Part shown: piece after piece, positions 42,513 through 52,348 of the stretch
Numbering within the stretch: position 1 is the stretch's first letter
Layout: the number at the start of each line of letters is the position of its first letter
Assembly: GCF_015523155.1 (NCBI RefSeq)
Contig: NZ_WAKW01000002.1
Coordinates: 1 to 64,000 of the forward strand
Direction: 5' to 3'
Origin: Methanothermococcus sp.
Lineage (GTDB): Archaea > AGJL01 > Methanococci > Methanococcales > Methanococcaceae
Length of the DNA stretch: 64,000 nt
Position numbers and translations under genes: made by a program
Notes under the pieces: generated by a model
Seen by the model: the letters and a program-made list of their open reading frames with translations, nothing else
Databases searched by the model: none
Told to the model about the DNA's origin: nothing

Positions 42513-43046
42513 ATGACTATTGAAGTTTTGAGATTGGGTCATAGAGGAGAACGAGATAAAAGAATATCCACACATGTTGCATTAACTGCGCGAGCTCTGG
42601 GTGCAGATAAGATAATATTCACATGTGAGGATAATCATGTAAGAGAAAGTGTAAATAAGGTAGTGGAAAATTGGGGCGGAGATTTTAAATTTAAAGTAGT
42701 AGATTCATGGAAATCCTATGTAAAAAGATTTAAAGAAAACAATGGAATTGTTGTTCATTTAACCATGTATGGGGAAAATATAAATAAAGCAATAGATAAC
42801 ATTAAGAAAAATATGAATGATAAAAATATTATAATAATAATCGGTGCAGAAAAGGTTCCAAAGGAAGCTTATGAACTGGCAGATTATAACATTTCCATTG
42901 GAAATCAACCTCATTCAGAAGTTGCAGCAATTGCCATATTTTTAGATAGGCTGTTTGAAGGAGAAACACTTTATAGGGATTACGATGACGCAAAAATAAA
43001 AGTCATGCCTTCAAAAAAAGAAAAATTTGTGATACTTGAAAAATAA
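42513..43046 (+). CDS. trm56: tRNA (cytidine(56)-2'-O)-methyltransferase
   Basis: EVLRLGHRGERDKRISTHVALTARALGA; SPOUT family. Confidence 0.9.
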   Translation: MTIEVLRLGHRGERDKRISTHVALTARALGADKIIFTCEDNHVRESVNKVVENWGGDFKFKVVDSWKSYVKRFKENNGIVVHLTMYGENINKAIDNIKKNMNDKNIIIIIGAEKVPKEAYELADYNISIGNQPHSEVAAIAIFLDRLFEGETLYRDYDDAKIKVMPSKKEKFVILEK

Positions 43047-43226
43047 CTCTTTAAGATAAATATATGATATATATTATGTTCTGTGCATTTTTGAATAATA
43101 TTTAAATGTGTTCTAAAAGATTAAGTATTCTAAAAGAGCTCGCAAAATAATCTTGCTATTCTCATAAAAAGTTCTAAAATTCTACATACCAGAGGCAAGG
43201 CTTATTTAATTAATCATGGTGAAATA

Positions 43227-43841
43227 ATGATATTAAGTGATAAAGATATTTTTGAATATGTGGAATCCAATAAACTATTGATTGAACCTTTTAATCGGGA
43301 TTTTGTTGGACCATGTTCTTATGATGTTACACTTGGAGATGAGTTTATAGTATATAACGATGAAGTTTATGATTTAAAGGAAAAACTTAAACACGAAAAA
43401 TTTAAAATAGAAAACTCAATAATGGTATGCCCCTTATATCACAAATTAGATGAAGATACTGTAAAATATTATAGGGAAAAATACAAAGTAGATGCTGTGA
43501 TTAGTGGAGGATTACTTGGAACTACAAACGAGTATATAAAACTCCCGAATGATATATGTGCCCAGTATCAAGGTAGAAGCTCCTTTGGAAGGGTGTTTTT
43601 ACAATCCCATCAAACAGCAGGATGGATTGATGCAGGATTTATGGGGAAAATTACATTGGAGATTGTAGCTTATGATAAACCTGTAATACTTTATAAAAAT
43701 CAAAGGATTGGACAGTTAATATTCTCTAAAACAAACACCCCTGCAAGTGTTGGTTATTGCGATAGGAGGAGCTCCAAATATGGTGGTCAGGATTCTGTAA
43801 TGCCTTCATTAATATGTAAGGAATTAAAAAGTTTAAAATAA
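43227..43841 (+). CDS. dcd: dCTP deaminase/dUTPase family
   Basis: MILSDKDIFEYVES; GPCSYDVTLGDEF; QGRSSFGR; AGWIDAGFMGKITLE. Confidence 0.9.
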   Translation: MILSDKDIFEYVESNKLLIEPFNRDFVGPCSYDVTLGDEFIVYNDEVYDLKEKLKHEKFKIENSIMVCPLYHKLDEDTVKYYREKYKVDAVISGGLLGTTNEYIKLPNDICAQYQGRSSFGRVFLQSHQTAGWIDAGFMGKITLEIVAYDKPVILYKNQRIGQLIFSKTNTPASVGYCDRRSSKYGGQDSVMPSLICKELKSLK

Positions 43842-43947
43842 TAAAAAAAATAAGGAATAAAAAAATAATATAAAATAAAATAGTAGATGGAATAAAAAAT
43901 AAAGAATAAAAAAAATAAAAAACTAAAAAACGAAGAAGGATGATATT

Positions 43948-45324
43948 ATGTATGTTCCAGAAGAAATTATAGAAACAATTAGAATGATAGAGCATGAAAA
44001 TTTAGATATTAGAGCAACTACAATGGGTATAAACTTAAAGGATTGTGCCTGTGAAGATATAGATACTCTAAAAGAAAATATATACAATAAAATAGTTTCA
44101 AATGCAGAGAATCTCGTGGAAACTGCTGAAAGAGTATCTAAAAAATATGGAATTCCAATAGTTACAAAGAGGGTTTCAGTTACTCCAATAGGTTCTATTA
44201 TTGGAAGTGCCATAAAAAATATGGATAGGAAAGAGGCAATTAAAGCATGCGTGGAAGTGGGAAAAACACTTGACAAAGCTGCAAAGGATATAAATATAGA
44301 TTTCATTGGTGGTTATTCAGCACTTGTTCAAAAAGGTATCACAAGAAGCGAGGCTATGTTAATTGACTCCATACCATACATGATGAAGGAAACTGATACA
44401 GTATGTTCATCAGTAAATGTGGCAACAACAAAAGCTGGAATAAACATGGATGCAGTTAAGAGAATGGGGGAAGTAATAAAGGAAACATCTGAGATGACAG
44501 AAGATGCATTGGGATGTGCAAAACTTGTGGTATTTGCAAATGCTCCTGAGGATAATCCATTTATGGCCGGGGCATTCCATGGGGTTGGAGAGGGAGATGC
44601 AGTAATAAATGTTGGGGTTTCAGGACCTGGCGTTGTAAGGGCAACCGTTGAAAAACTTAAAGGTGCAGACATAGGAACGGTATGCAACGAGATTAAAAAA
44701 ACCGCATTTAAAATCACAAGAGTAGGTGAGCTCATAGGAAGGGAGGTATCAAAAGAGCTAAATGTTCCATTTGGAATTGTGGATTTATCTCTTGCACCAA
44801 CTCCTGCGGTAGGGGACAGTATAGCAAATATTTTGGAGGCAATTGGTCTTGAAAGATGCGGAACACACGGAACAACTGCTGCATTAGCTTTATTAAATGA
44901 TGCAGTTAAAAAAGGAGGGGCAATGGCAGCAAGTTATGTGGGAGGTTTAAGTGGTTCGTTTATCCCAGTTAGTGAAGATGCTGGAATGATAAAGGCAGTT
45001 GAGGATGGTGCATTGAAATTGGATAAACTTGAAGCTATGACCTGCGTATGTTCAGTAGGTCTTGATATGATAGCCATACCTGGAAAGACACCTGCTTCAA
45101 CAATATCTGCAATAATAGCCGACGAAATGGCAATAGGGGTAATTAACAAAAAAACCACAGCAGTTAGAATAATACCTGTTCCAAACAAGGATGTTGGAGA
45201 CTATGTAGAATACGGTGGATTGTTAGGAAAAGCCCCAATAATGCCTGTAAATGAATACTCATCAGAGGAGTTTATAAATAGAGGTGGAAGAATACCATCA
45301 CCACTTCAATCTATGTTGAATTAA
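43948..45324 (+). CDS. UPF0210/PFL-family protein (DUF711-like)
   Basis: [45 protein letters not shown]-type sequence. Confidence 0.85.
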   Translation: MYVPEEIIETIRMIEHENLDIRATTMGINLKDCACEDIDTLKENIYNKIVSNAENLVETAERVSKKYGIPIVTKRVSVTPIGSIIGSAIKNMDRKEAIKACVEVGKTLDKAAKDINIDFIGGYSALVQKGITRSEAMLIDSIPYMMKETDTVCSSVNVATTKAGINMDAVKRMGEVIKETSEMTEDALGCAKLVVFANAPEDNPFMAGAFHGVGEGDAVINVGVSGPGVVRATVEKLKGADIGTVCNEIKKTAFKITRVGELIGREVSKELNVPFGIVDLSLAPTPAVGDSIANILEAIGLERCGTHGTTAALALLNDAVKKGGAMAASYVGGLSGSFIPVSEDAGMIKAVEDGALKLDKLEAMTCVCSVGLDMIAIPGKTPASTISAIIADEMAIGVINKKTTAVRIIPVPNKDVGDYVEYGGLLGKAPIMPVNEYSSEEFINRGGRIPSPLQSMLN

Positions 45325-45420
45325 AAAATAAAATTAAAAAATTAAAGGTAAATGAGAAGATAATTATATATATGTAGAAAATATATATAATGTAGATGAG
45401 ATAAAAATAAATGTGATACT

Positions 45421-45585
45421 ATGGCTAGAAAAAATGAAGATACTGGACTTAGCACAAGCGCTGGGCTTGTTAGGTATATGGATGTTGATATATCTAAAAT
45501 TAAAATAAGCCCTGAAAAAGTTTTAGGAATTACCATTACAATAATGGTTTTAGAGGCTATTTTGAATTATGGCATGTTCATCTAA
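45421..45585 (+). CDS. secG: Sec61-beta/SecG translocase subunit, 54 aa (absent from ORF track)
   Basis: MARKNEDTGLSTSAGLVRYMDVDISKIKISPEKVLGITITIMVLEAILNYGMFI*. Confidence 0.92.
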   Translation: MARKNEDTGLSTSAGLVRYMDVDISKIKISPEKVLGITITIMVLEAILNYGMFI

Positions 45586-45625
45586 AAATAAATTATCTTC
45601 TTTTAATATCGAATAATTATATAAT

Positions 45626-46867
45626 TTATGATTTTCTATATATTATCAATGTGTTTTTATCGTATTTAGTAGGTTTGGGATTATAACTATCGATATGTGG
45701 ATAATTAACATATTTTTTCAGTTCTTTTCCAAGAGCTCCTGCAAGTATAAATTTAATATTTTTGGATTTATATTTCTCAATAACATTTAGTAATTTTTTT
45801 ACATCTATTTCTTCACAGGTGCATCCAAAGTCCCCGCCGACAATTACAACCCCATTAAAAACATCTGCAAAGTTGTTAATGGCATAATCAATAGATTTAA
45901 CATCAAGACCGGGGTTTATATTTTCAATTATGTAGTGGTTGTTTATCTTACTAATATTCATCCTATTTTTTATTTCAAAAGTTTTTATTTTGTCAATAAT
46001 ATATTCACAATCAACAAAATTTTTACATATATTCAGAGCAAATAGGGAATCTTCTATATAGTGAGCTCCGAATATGCATCTGCTAAACTCAATAGTTTTG
46101 TTATTGTATTTATATTTTAAAGGATATTTTGATACAATTTCAGCATTTTCTGGATTTATGGTTGTTAAATTGTTTTGGGATGAATTAATATTTTTAATAT
46201 TTTTAACCGCAGTTTTGTATTTATCAAAAATATTTTTATTAATATATCCTTTATCTGCGTTTTTTAAAGTTGATAGTTTGGCAGTAAGTGCGTTTCTTCT
46301 ACCCCCTCCAATTGGATAGTTTTCCAACACATTTGTAAGAGCTCCGTATCTACATGTCGTAATTCCCAAGGATACTTCAAATATAAATAAGTCATAAGAA
46401 TCAAGTTTATTAGCTTCATTTAATTTATTGATATGATTTAATATAGATACAGGAGTGATAGAACCTTTATTGCTATTGTTTAAGGAGATATTATAGCCCT
46501 CCCTTAATATATGGTATATGAGCTCCGTTGTTGTGGTCTTCCCCTTCACTCCTGTAATCTCTATGAACTTTTTATATATGTTGCCGTATTTCTTATGTAT
46601 GAGCTCCGAGACTGCATCATGAAAAGAGATAAAATCATAGTCAATAGGACAGTGAATGGGAGCAATAACATTATCGTATTTTTCAAAATCTGGTTTTTCT
46701 TTTGATGATATTAGGTTTATATTTTCAATGGAATAATTTAAATTTTTTAAAAAATCTTTATCTTTTTCCAATTTTCCATAAATATCCCAAACAGAGACAT
46801 TATGTCCTAAATCAATATATTCTTTTGCAATATCCAATGCACCGTGATTTACATCAATAACAAGCAT
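45626..46867 (-). CDS. cfbE: Coenzyme F430 synthetase, Mur ligase-like; start likely 46867
   Basis: MLVIDVNHGALDIAKEY; ITGVKGKTTTTELI P-loop; GGGRRNALTAKLSTL. Confidence 0.82.
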   Translation of the reverse strand: MLVIDVNHGALDIAKEYIDLGHNVSVWDIYGKLEKDKDFLKNLNYSIENINLISSKEKPDFEKYDNVIAPIHCPIDYDFISFHDAVSELIHKKYGNIYKKFIEITGVKGKTTTTELIYHILREGYNISLNNSNKGSITPVSILNHINKLNEANKLDSYDLFIFEVSLGITTCRYGALTNVLENYPIGGGRRNALTAKLSTLKNADKGYINKNIFDKYKTAVKNIKNINSSQNNLTTINPENAEIVSKYPLKYKYNNKTIEFSRCIFGAHYIEDSLFALNICKNFVDCEYIIDKIKTFEIKNRMNISKINNHYIIENINPGLDVKSIDYAINNFADVFNGVVIVGGDFGCTCEEIDVKKLLNVIEKYKSKNIKFILAGALGKELKKYVNYPHIDSYNPKPTKYDKNTLIIYRKS

Positions 46868-46884
46868 AATACCGCCATAATTTT

Positions 46885-47538
46885 TTAAATTTTTTTGATT
46901 AATTCCTTTGGATATTTTGATAATGTATTTTCCAGTTCTACCTTGCTCATTCCACATCCCAAACCAACCTTTTTTGCAAAATCAATATCTATTAAATCAG
47001 AAGGTGCATGAGTATCTGAATTTATCAACGTAGGTATATTGTACCCCCTTGCAACATTTAAAACATGCCCATTTGTTAAAGAATGCCCCTTTCTTGAAGT
47101 TATTTCTAGGAATATGCCGTTTTCCTTAACATTTTGTGCGGTTTCATCATCTAATATTCCAGGATGTGCTAAAATATCCACATCTTCGGATATGGATGCA
47201 TAGTAGTTTGTTTTTTCTTCAACAGGCTCTACAACCGTTTCCCCATGGACAACCACAATTTCAGCACCAATATCTTTACATTTTTTAGCCATCTTTGGAA
47301 TGGATTTTGCGGGAATGTGGGTGAGCTCTATACCTACTATAAGTTGAATATCCCAGTAGTTCTTTAATTCTTCTTTTGCAAGAGTGGTTTTTTCAATGAG
47401 CTCCTTATAGTTGCTTGCATCCCCGTGGTCAGTAATTGCTATTGCCTTATGGTTCAAAACTTTTGCCCTTCTGACGAGCTCAGATGGTATTAACTCTCCG
47501 TCGCTAAAAACTGTGTGTGTGTGAAAGTCATATCTCAA
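46885..47538 (-). CDS. PHP domain metal-dependent phosphoesterase
   Basis: DFHTHTVFSDGELIPSELVRRA; AITDHGD; ILAHPG; NSDTHAP. Confidence 0.88.
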   Translation of the reverse strand: MRYDFHTHTVFSDGELIPSELVRRAKVLNHKAIAITDHGDASNYKELIEKTTLAKEELKNYWDIQLIVGIELTHIPAKSIPKMAKKCKDIGAEIVVVHGETVVEPVEEKTNYYASISEDVDILAHPGILDDETAQNVKENGIFLEITSRKGHSLTNGHVLNVARGYNIPTLINSDTHAPSDLIDIDFAKKVGLGCGMSKVELENTLSKYPKELIKKI

Positions 47539-47654
47539 TATATCACCAATTTTTTAAATTTTTTAAATTTTTTTAATATAATCCATTAACTATTTATTTT
47601 ATATAATATTAAATTAATTTATAATTTTATTTAAAATATTATAATAAATTATAG

Positions 47655-48656
47655 GTGATGTATTTGTATAAAATATGTGTAATTGAAGGAGATGGAATAG
47701 GAAAAGAAGTAATTCCTGCAACAGTTAATGTTTTAAAGGCTACTGGAATTGATTTTGAATTTGTTCATGCTGAGGCAGGGGATGAGGTCTTTGAAAAAAC
47801 AGGAGTGGCTCTTCCAGAAGAAACCGTGGAAATAGCAAAGGAATGTGATGCCGTATTATTCGGTGCAGCAGGAGAAACCGCCGCTGATGTGATTGTTAAA
47901 TTGAGAAAAATATTAAATACCTATGCAAATGTTAGACCTGTTAAGGCATATAAGGGAATAAACTGTTTAAAGGACAATATCGACTATATAATAGTTAGAG
48001 AAAACACAGAAGGATTATATAAAGGAATAGAGGCAGAACTAACAAAAGACGTATATACTGCAACAAGAGTAATTACAAGAGATGCCTGTGAAAAAATATT
48101 TAAATTTGCATTTGAGGTGGCAAAAGATAGAAAAAAGCAAGGGAAAGAAGGAAAAGTTACATGCACACACAAGGCAAATGTTTTGAAATTAACGGATGGT
48201 GTATTTAAAAGTATATTCTACGAAGTTGCAAAGAACTATCCAGAAATAAAAACAAACGATTTCTATATAGATGCCATGAACATGTATGCCATCACAAGAC
48301 CTGAAACCTTTGATGTTGTTGTTACATCAAACTTATTTGGAGATATTTTATCGGATGGTGCAGCAGGAACAGTGGGAGGTCTTGGAATGGCTCCTTCTGC
48401 AAATATTGGGGACAAATACGGATTGTTTGAACCTGTTCATGGTTCAGCACCAGACATTGCTGGAAAAGGTATAGCAAATCCAACAGCAACAATATTAACA
48501 GGAGTTTTAATGTTGAGGTATTTGGGAGAAAACGATGCTGCGGATAGAGTAGAGAAGGCACTGGAAGAGGTTCTTGAAAATAAATTAACAACACCTGATT
48601 TAGGCGGAACATTGAAAACATTTGAAATGGCAGAAGAAGTTGCTAAAAGAGTGTAA
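47655..48656 (+). CDS. 3-isopropylmalate/homoisocitrate dehydrogenase family (LeuB or AksF, unresolved)
   Basis: VIEGDGIGKEVIPA; IVRENTEGLYKG; LFGDILSDGAAGTVGGLGMAPSANIG. Confidence 0.85.
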   Translation: MMYLYKICVIEGDGIGKEVIPATVNVLKATGIDFEFVHAEAGDEVFEKTGVALPEETVEIAKECDAVLFGAAGETAADVIVKLRKILNTYANVRPVKAYKGINCLKDNIDYIIVRENTEGLYKGIEAELTKDVYTATRVITRDACEKIFKFAFEVAKDRKKQGKEGKVTCTHKANVLKLTDGVFKSIFYEVAKNYPEIKTNDFYIDAMNMYAITRPETFDVVVTSNLFGDILSDGAAGTVGGLGMAPSANIGDKYGLFEPVHGSAPDIAGKGIANPTATILTGVLMLRYLGENDAADRVEKALEEVLENKLTTPDLGGTLKTFEMAEEVAKRV

Positions 48657-48788
48657 ATTATTTAAGTGCCATAAGATTAATAGAAAAATAGAAAGTAAAT
48701 AAACACCAAATAAAAGAAAATAGAAACTAAAAACTAAATAGAAAGTAGATGGTGTAAAATAAAGTAATAAATAGAAATTAGTGATAAA

Positions 48789-49520
48789 ATGGATATAGCT
48801 ATCAATGAAATATTAAAAAAGGAACCAATATATAGTGGAAAGGCAAAATCCATATACAAAATAGATGATGACAAGGTTTTAATTGAATTTAGAGATGATA
48901 TTACAGCAGGAAATGGGAAAAAACACGATGTGAAAAAAGGAAAAGGGCACCTAAATGCCTTAATATCTTCAAAATTATTCAAACTTTTAAATGAAAATAA
49001 TGTTCCCACCCATTTCATAGAATACATTGAACCAATCTACATGATTGCTAAAAATGTGGAAATCATACCAATTGAAGTTATAGTTAGAAATATTACAGCA
49101 GGGAGCTTATGCAGAAGATACCCATTTGAAGAAGGCAAAGAGTTAGCAACCCCTATTGTGCAGTTCGACTACAAAAACGACGACTACGGAGACCCAATGT
49201 TAAATAATGATATAGCTCTTGCCTTAAACCTTGCAACAGAAGAGGAATTAAAAGAATTAAAAGAATTGGCATTGAAAGTAAATGAAACCTTGAAAAAATT
49301 CTTTGATGAAAAGGGCATAACCCTTGTAGATTTCAAAATCGAAATTGGAAGAACAAAGGATGGAAAATTAGTAGTTGCAGACGAAATTAGCCCAGACACC
49401 ATGAGATTATGGGACAAAGAAACAAAGGATGTTCTTGATAAGGATGTTTATAGAAAGGACATGGGAGATGTTGTTGAAAAATACGAAGTTGTAGCAAAAA
49501 GAATAGGATGTATGGAGTAA
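48789..49520 (+). CDS. purC: SAICAR synthetase
   Basis: YSGKAKSIYKIDDDKVLIEFRDDITAGNGKK; ISPDTMRLWD. Confidence 0.96.
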   Translation: MDIAINEILKKEPIYSGKAKSIYKIDDDKVLIEFRDDITAGNGKKHDVKKGKGHLNALISSKLFKLLNENNVPTHFIEYIEPIYMIAKNVEIIPIEVIVRNITAGSLCRRYPFEEGKELATPIVQFDYKNDDYGDPMLNNDIALALNLATEEELKELKELALKVNETLKKFFDEKGITLVDFKIEIGRTKDGKLVVADEISPDTMRLWDKETKDVLDKDVYRKDMGDVVEKYEVVAKRIGCME

Positions 49521-49535
49521 GGAGGTAATATTTAT

Positions 49536-49784
49536 ATGTATAAAGCAACAGTTGTAATTAAATTAAAAAAAGGAGTTTTAAATCCAGAAGGTAGAACAGT
49601 TTTGAGAGCTCTGAACTTCTTAGGATACGATGAAGTAAAAGATGCAAAAACCTTTAAGTGTGTAGAACTCATGGTTGAAGGGGATGATGAAAATAAGGTA
49701 ATGGAAAGAGTAGAAGAAATGTGTAAAAAATTATTGGCAAATCCTGTGATTCATGATTATGAAATTAAATTGGAAAAAATTTAA
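49536..49784 (+). CDS. purS: FGAM synthase subunit PurS
   Basis: YKATVVIKLKKGVLNPEGRTVLRALNFLGYDEV. Confidence 0.93.
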   Translation: MYKATVVIKLKKGVLNPEGRTVLRALNFLGYDEVKDAKTFKCVELMVEGDDENKVMERVEEMCKKLLANPVIHDYEIKLEKI

Positions 49785-49955
49785 ATTTTATTTTTATTAT
49801 TTTTATTTAGATTTTCAAAATCATATATTATTTATCTATATATTTATATATAAGCATATATAAATAATACTTAAAAATATAAATATGTTAAATGATAAAT
49901 GATGATAAATAATTATAATTATTAAAAATGATATAATAACACCACCCGTGAGAAC

Positions 49956-50561
49956 ATGACTACCCATATAATAAATATTGGATACCATATAGAACATATT
50001 TATAAACCAATTGCTGAATTTGGAGCAAAAAAGGTTATAATTATATATGCTAAGGATGATGAAAAGTATCTTACTGAAAAAGACTATGAGACTATAGATG
50101 ATGCAGTTAAAAAAGCAGAAAATCTATGTAAGATGTTGGGTTTAGAATATAAAAAAATAAGGGTAAATGGCATAGAATTTGAAAAGAATGTAGAAATATT
50201 TAGGGAGATTATAAAAAAAGAAGATGATAATATTATTGTAAATTTAACTGGTGGGAGAAAAATAACCTCCTTTGCATTATTGTACGCTTCTCTTTACGAG
50301 TTCCAGAAAATCGATAAAATTGTTTATGTGCATGATAAGAGAATAGTGGAATTTCCAAAAATAGCTCATCCATATAATTTAACAAAATTTGAGAGAAAAA
50401 TATTGGCTTCATTAAATGAAGGGGAAAAGACAATAACTGAATTAGCTAAAGAGTTTAATGTATCCCTTCCTGCAATTATCAAATACATAAATTCCTTAGA
50501 ACAGAAAAAACTGGTAAAAACATATAAAATAGGAAGAAAGAGAATTGTAAATATAATCTAA
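49956..50561 (+). CDS. CARF domain + winged-HTH regulator (Csa3-like)
   Basis: CARF-type NLTGGRKITSFALLYAS; C-terminal ILASLNEGEKTITELAKEFNVSLPAIIKYINSLEQKKLVKTYK wHTH. Confidence 0.82.
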   Translation: MTTHIINIGYHIEHIYKPIAEFGAKKVIIIYAKDDEKYLTEKDYETIDDAVKKAENLCKMLGLEYKKIRVNGIEFEKNVEIFREIIKKEDDNIIVNLTGGRKITSFALLYASLYEFQKIDKIVYVHDKRIVEFPKIAHPYNLTKFERKILASLNEGEKTITELAKEFNVSLPAIIKYINSLEQKKLVKTYKIGRKRIVNII

Positions 50562-50609
50562 AAAATTAATAAAGAAAGAATTTATAGATAAATAAAGATA
50601 AAAAATATT

Positions 50610-50753
50610 GGTGAAAATATGAAATACGGAAAAACCACAAAAAAATACACCGAGAAATTTAAAAAACAATCCAGAATAAGAAAAATAAAATATGTTGATT
50701 ATGATGAGCTCCCAGCATGGATAAGAAGGGCAGAGGATAGGATAAATAAAATG
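50610..50753 (+). repeat. 144-bp perfect direct repeat, copy 1
   Basis: Identical by eye to 51131..51274. Confidence 0.92.
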
Positions 50754-50849
50754 AGTCATGAAGAGTTTTGTGAGGAGATGATAAAATTTGGAACAGAAGC
50801 AAAAAAAGTAGGTGGTGTTATAAATTTAGTGTTTAGGGATATACACTAA
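50619..50849 (+). CDS. Small basic protein, tandem paralog 1 of 3
   Basis: MKYGKTTKKYTEKFKKQSRIRKIKYVDYDELPAWIRRAEDRINKM...; GGTGAAA ribosome-binding site. Confidence 0.75.
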   Translation: MKYGKTTKKYTEKFKKQSRIRKIKYVDYDELPAWIRRAEDRINKMSHEEFCEEMIKFGTEAKKVGGVINLVFRDIH

Positions 50850-50889
50850 GTTCATGAATTCATCGGGAGATAATATTTCTGGTGGGGAT

Positions 50890-51057
50890 ATGATTGTTAA
50901 AACTAAAACTAAAAAAGAGGAATATAAAAAACCTGCATGGATTATTAAAGCAGAAAACAAAATTGAAAAATTAAGTGATGATGAGTTAGATGAGTTATTC
51001 GATACTACTTACAATAAATTAAAAAAAGGAGGATTACGGGAAGCACTGGGGATTTAA
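50890..51057 (+). CDS. Small basic protein, tandem paralog 2 of 3
   Basis: KKPAWIIKAENKIEKLSDDELDELFD matches the PAWIxxAExxIxKx core of its neighbours; GGTGGGGAT upstream of ATG 50890. Confidence 0.65.
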   Translation: MIVKTKTKKEEYKKPAWIIKAENKIEKLSDDELDELFDTTYNKLKKGGLREALGI

Positions 51058-51130
51058 TATTTTTTATACAATATTGTCATAAGTTATTACATAGTTCCGT
51101 AGGAATTCCATAAAAAACAGCATGTATTTG

Positions 51131-51274
51131 GGTGAAAATATGAAATACGGAAAAACCACAAAAAAATACACCGAGAAATTTAAAAAACAATCCAGAATAA
51201 GAAAAATAAAATATGTTGATTATGATGAGCTCCCAGCATGGATAAGAAGGGCAGAGGATAGGATAAATAAAATG
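51131..51274 (+). repeat. 144-bp perfect direct repeat, copy 2
   Basis: Identical by eye to 50610..50753. Confidence 0.92.
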
Positions 51275-51367
51275 CCGACAGAAAAGTATTGGGAAGAACT
51301 TGAAAAATTTGCAGATGAGCTTAATAAAAAAGGGGTTGATGAGGTTTTATTTGGGGATATAAAATAA
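51140..51367 (+). CDS. Small basic protein, tandem paralog 3 of 3
   Basis: First 45 residues identical to paralog 1, different C-terminus. Confidence 0.75.
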   Translation: MKYGKTTKKYTEKFKKQSRIRKIKYVDYDELPAWIRRAEDRINKMPTEKYWEELEKFADELNKKGVDEVLFGDIK

Positions 51368-51817
51368 CTTCAAAAACTCATTTGGCATTAGTAGTTCGGG
51401 GAGTGATAAATTTATTCCTTTAAACTCTTTTTTTATTAGATTTCGATGATTAATAAGGTGTTTCCTATTATATGTTATTAAATATTGACATCCCAACAAA
51501 GATGATTCAATGGCAATATATAAGTCATCCTTTTTAATACCTTTATCAAGCAAAGGTTTTGGAATATTTATTTTTTTGGCTTTGTTTAATATTTTTTTAT
51601 TGCTTGACCAAACAACACAATTTTTATATTTCTGTGCTTCTTTCCTAACTAATTTAGGGGCTTTTGCCAATTCAATAGACACGCCAAGAGGAACAATAAC
51701 TTTTATATGTGGATTGATGCATGCAAATTTGAAGAAAAGGCAGGCATAATCCCCCCTCTCGCTTTTTTCAGGTAAGTATCCAAATATATTATTATCTATC
51801 GCAACCTTAACAACCAT
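51347..51817 (-). CDS. PIN domain protein (candidate VapC-like toxin)
   Basis: VKVAIDNNIFGYLPE; KKDDLYIAIESSLLGCQYLITYNRKHL. Confidence 0.8.
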   Translation of the reverse strand: MVVKVAIDNNIFGYLPEKSERGDYACLFFKFACINPHIKVIVPLGVSIELAKAPKLVRKEAQKYKNCVVWSSNKKILNKAKKINIPKPLLDKGIKKDDLYIAIESSLLGCQYLITYNRKHLINHRNLIKKEFKGINLSLPELLMPNEFLKLFYIPK

Positions 51818-51838
51818 ATTACCTTCTCAATACTTTCT

Positions 51839-52249
51839 TCAAAGGTTTTGAAAAATCAGGTTAAAATCTATCCCAAGTATGTCCATTTTTCCAGGATTTT
51901 TAGCCCATTGTTCCAAATCTTTTGCAGGGTGTTTCGATTTTTCTAAATCAATAACTTTTTTACTCTTAATTTTTTCATCCCGTTCCTGTGCAGATTTGCT
52001 TCTTTCTTCATGGAGCTCCCTGGCAATATTTAATAAATGTTGGATGTATTTATCATCATATTTTTCTTCATCGTATTCTTTATTTTCAATCATGTTCTTT
52101 ATGTAATTTGCTACTATCTCTTTATTTTCTGGATAAGATAATGTAGGGTCAATTAATGCTTCCAAATCAATTAAATCTTCATCAATACCATGTTTTTTTA
52201 AAAATCTTTTTAAGTTGTATATTTGCAGTCCCTTGCTCATTACTTTCAT
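51839..52249 (-). CDS. Hypothetical protein adjacent to PIN gene (candidate antitoxin)
   Basis: 136 aa charged helical-looking protein directly upstream of the PIN gene on the same strand. Confidence 0.6.
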   Translation of the reverse strand: MKVMSKGLQIYNLKRFLKKHGIDEDLIDLEALIDPTLSYPENKEIVANYIKNMIENKEYDEEKYDDKYIQHLLNIARELHEERSKSAQERDEKIKSKKVIDLEKSKHPAKDLEQWAKNPGKMDILGIDFNLIFQNL

Positions 52250-52347
52250 TTCCTCACCTCATCCATTAACCTATTTGTGGAGTATGTTAATGCAACAGTA
52301 AATGCAAGAACTACAATGCCCCAAAATATTACCTTATCGAGTTTCAT
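52246..52347 (-). CDS. 33-aa predicted single-TM peptide overlapping the next start (absent from ORF track)
   Basis: MKLDKVIFWGIVVLAFTVALTYSTNRLMDEVRK*; coupled ATGA-type overlap. Confidence 0.5.
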   Translation of the reverse strand: MKLDKVIFWGIVVLAFTVALTYSTNRLMDEVRK

Positions 52348-52348
52348 G

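Noticed and set aside
50610-51274. CRISPR-like repeats near the CARF gene
   Set aside because: Only two 144-bp coding repeats, no 24-37-bp regularly spaced repeats; it is a gene duplication.
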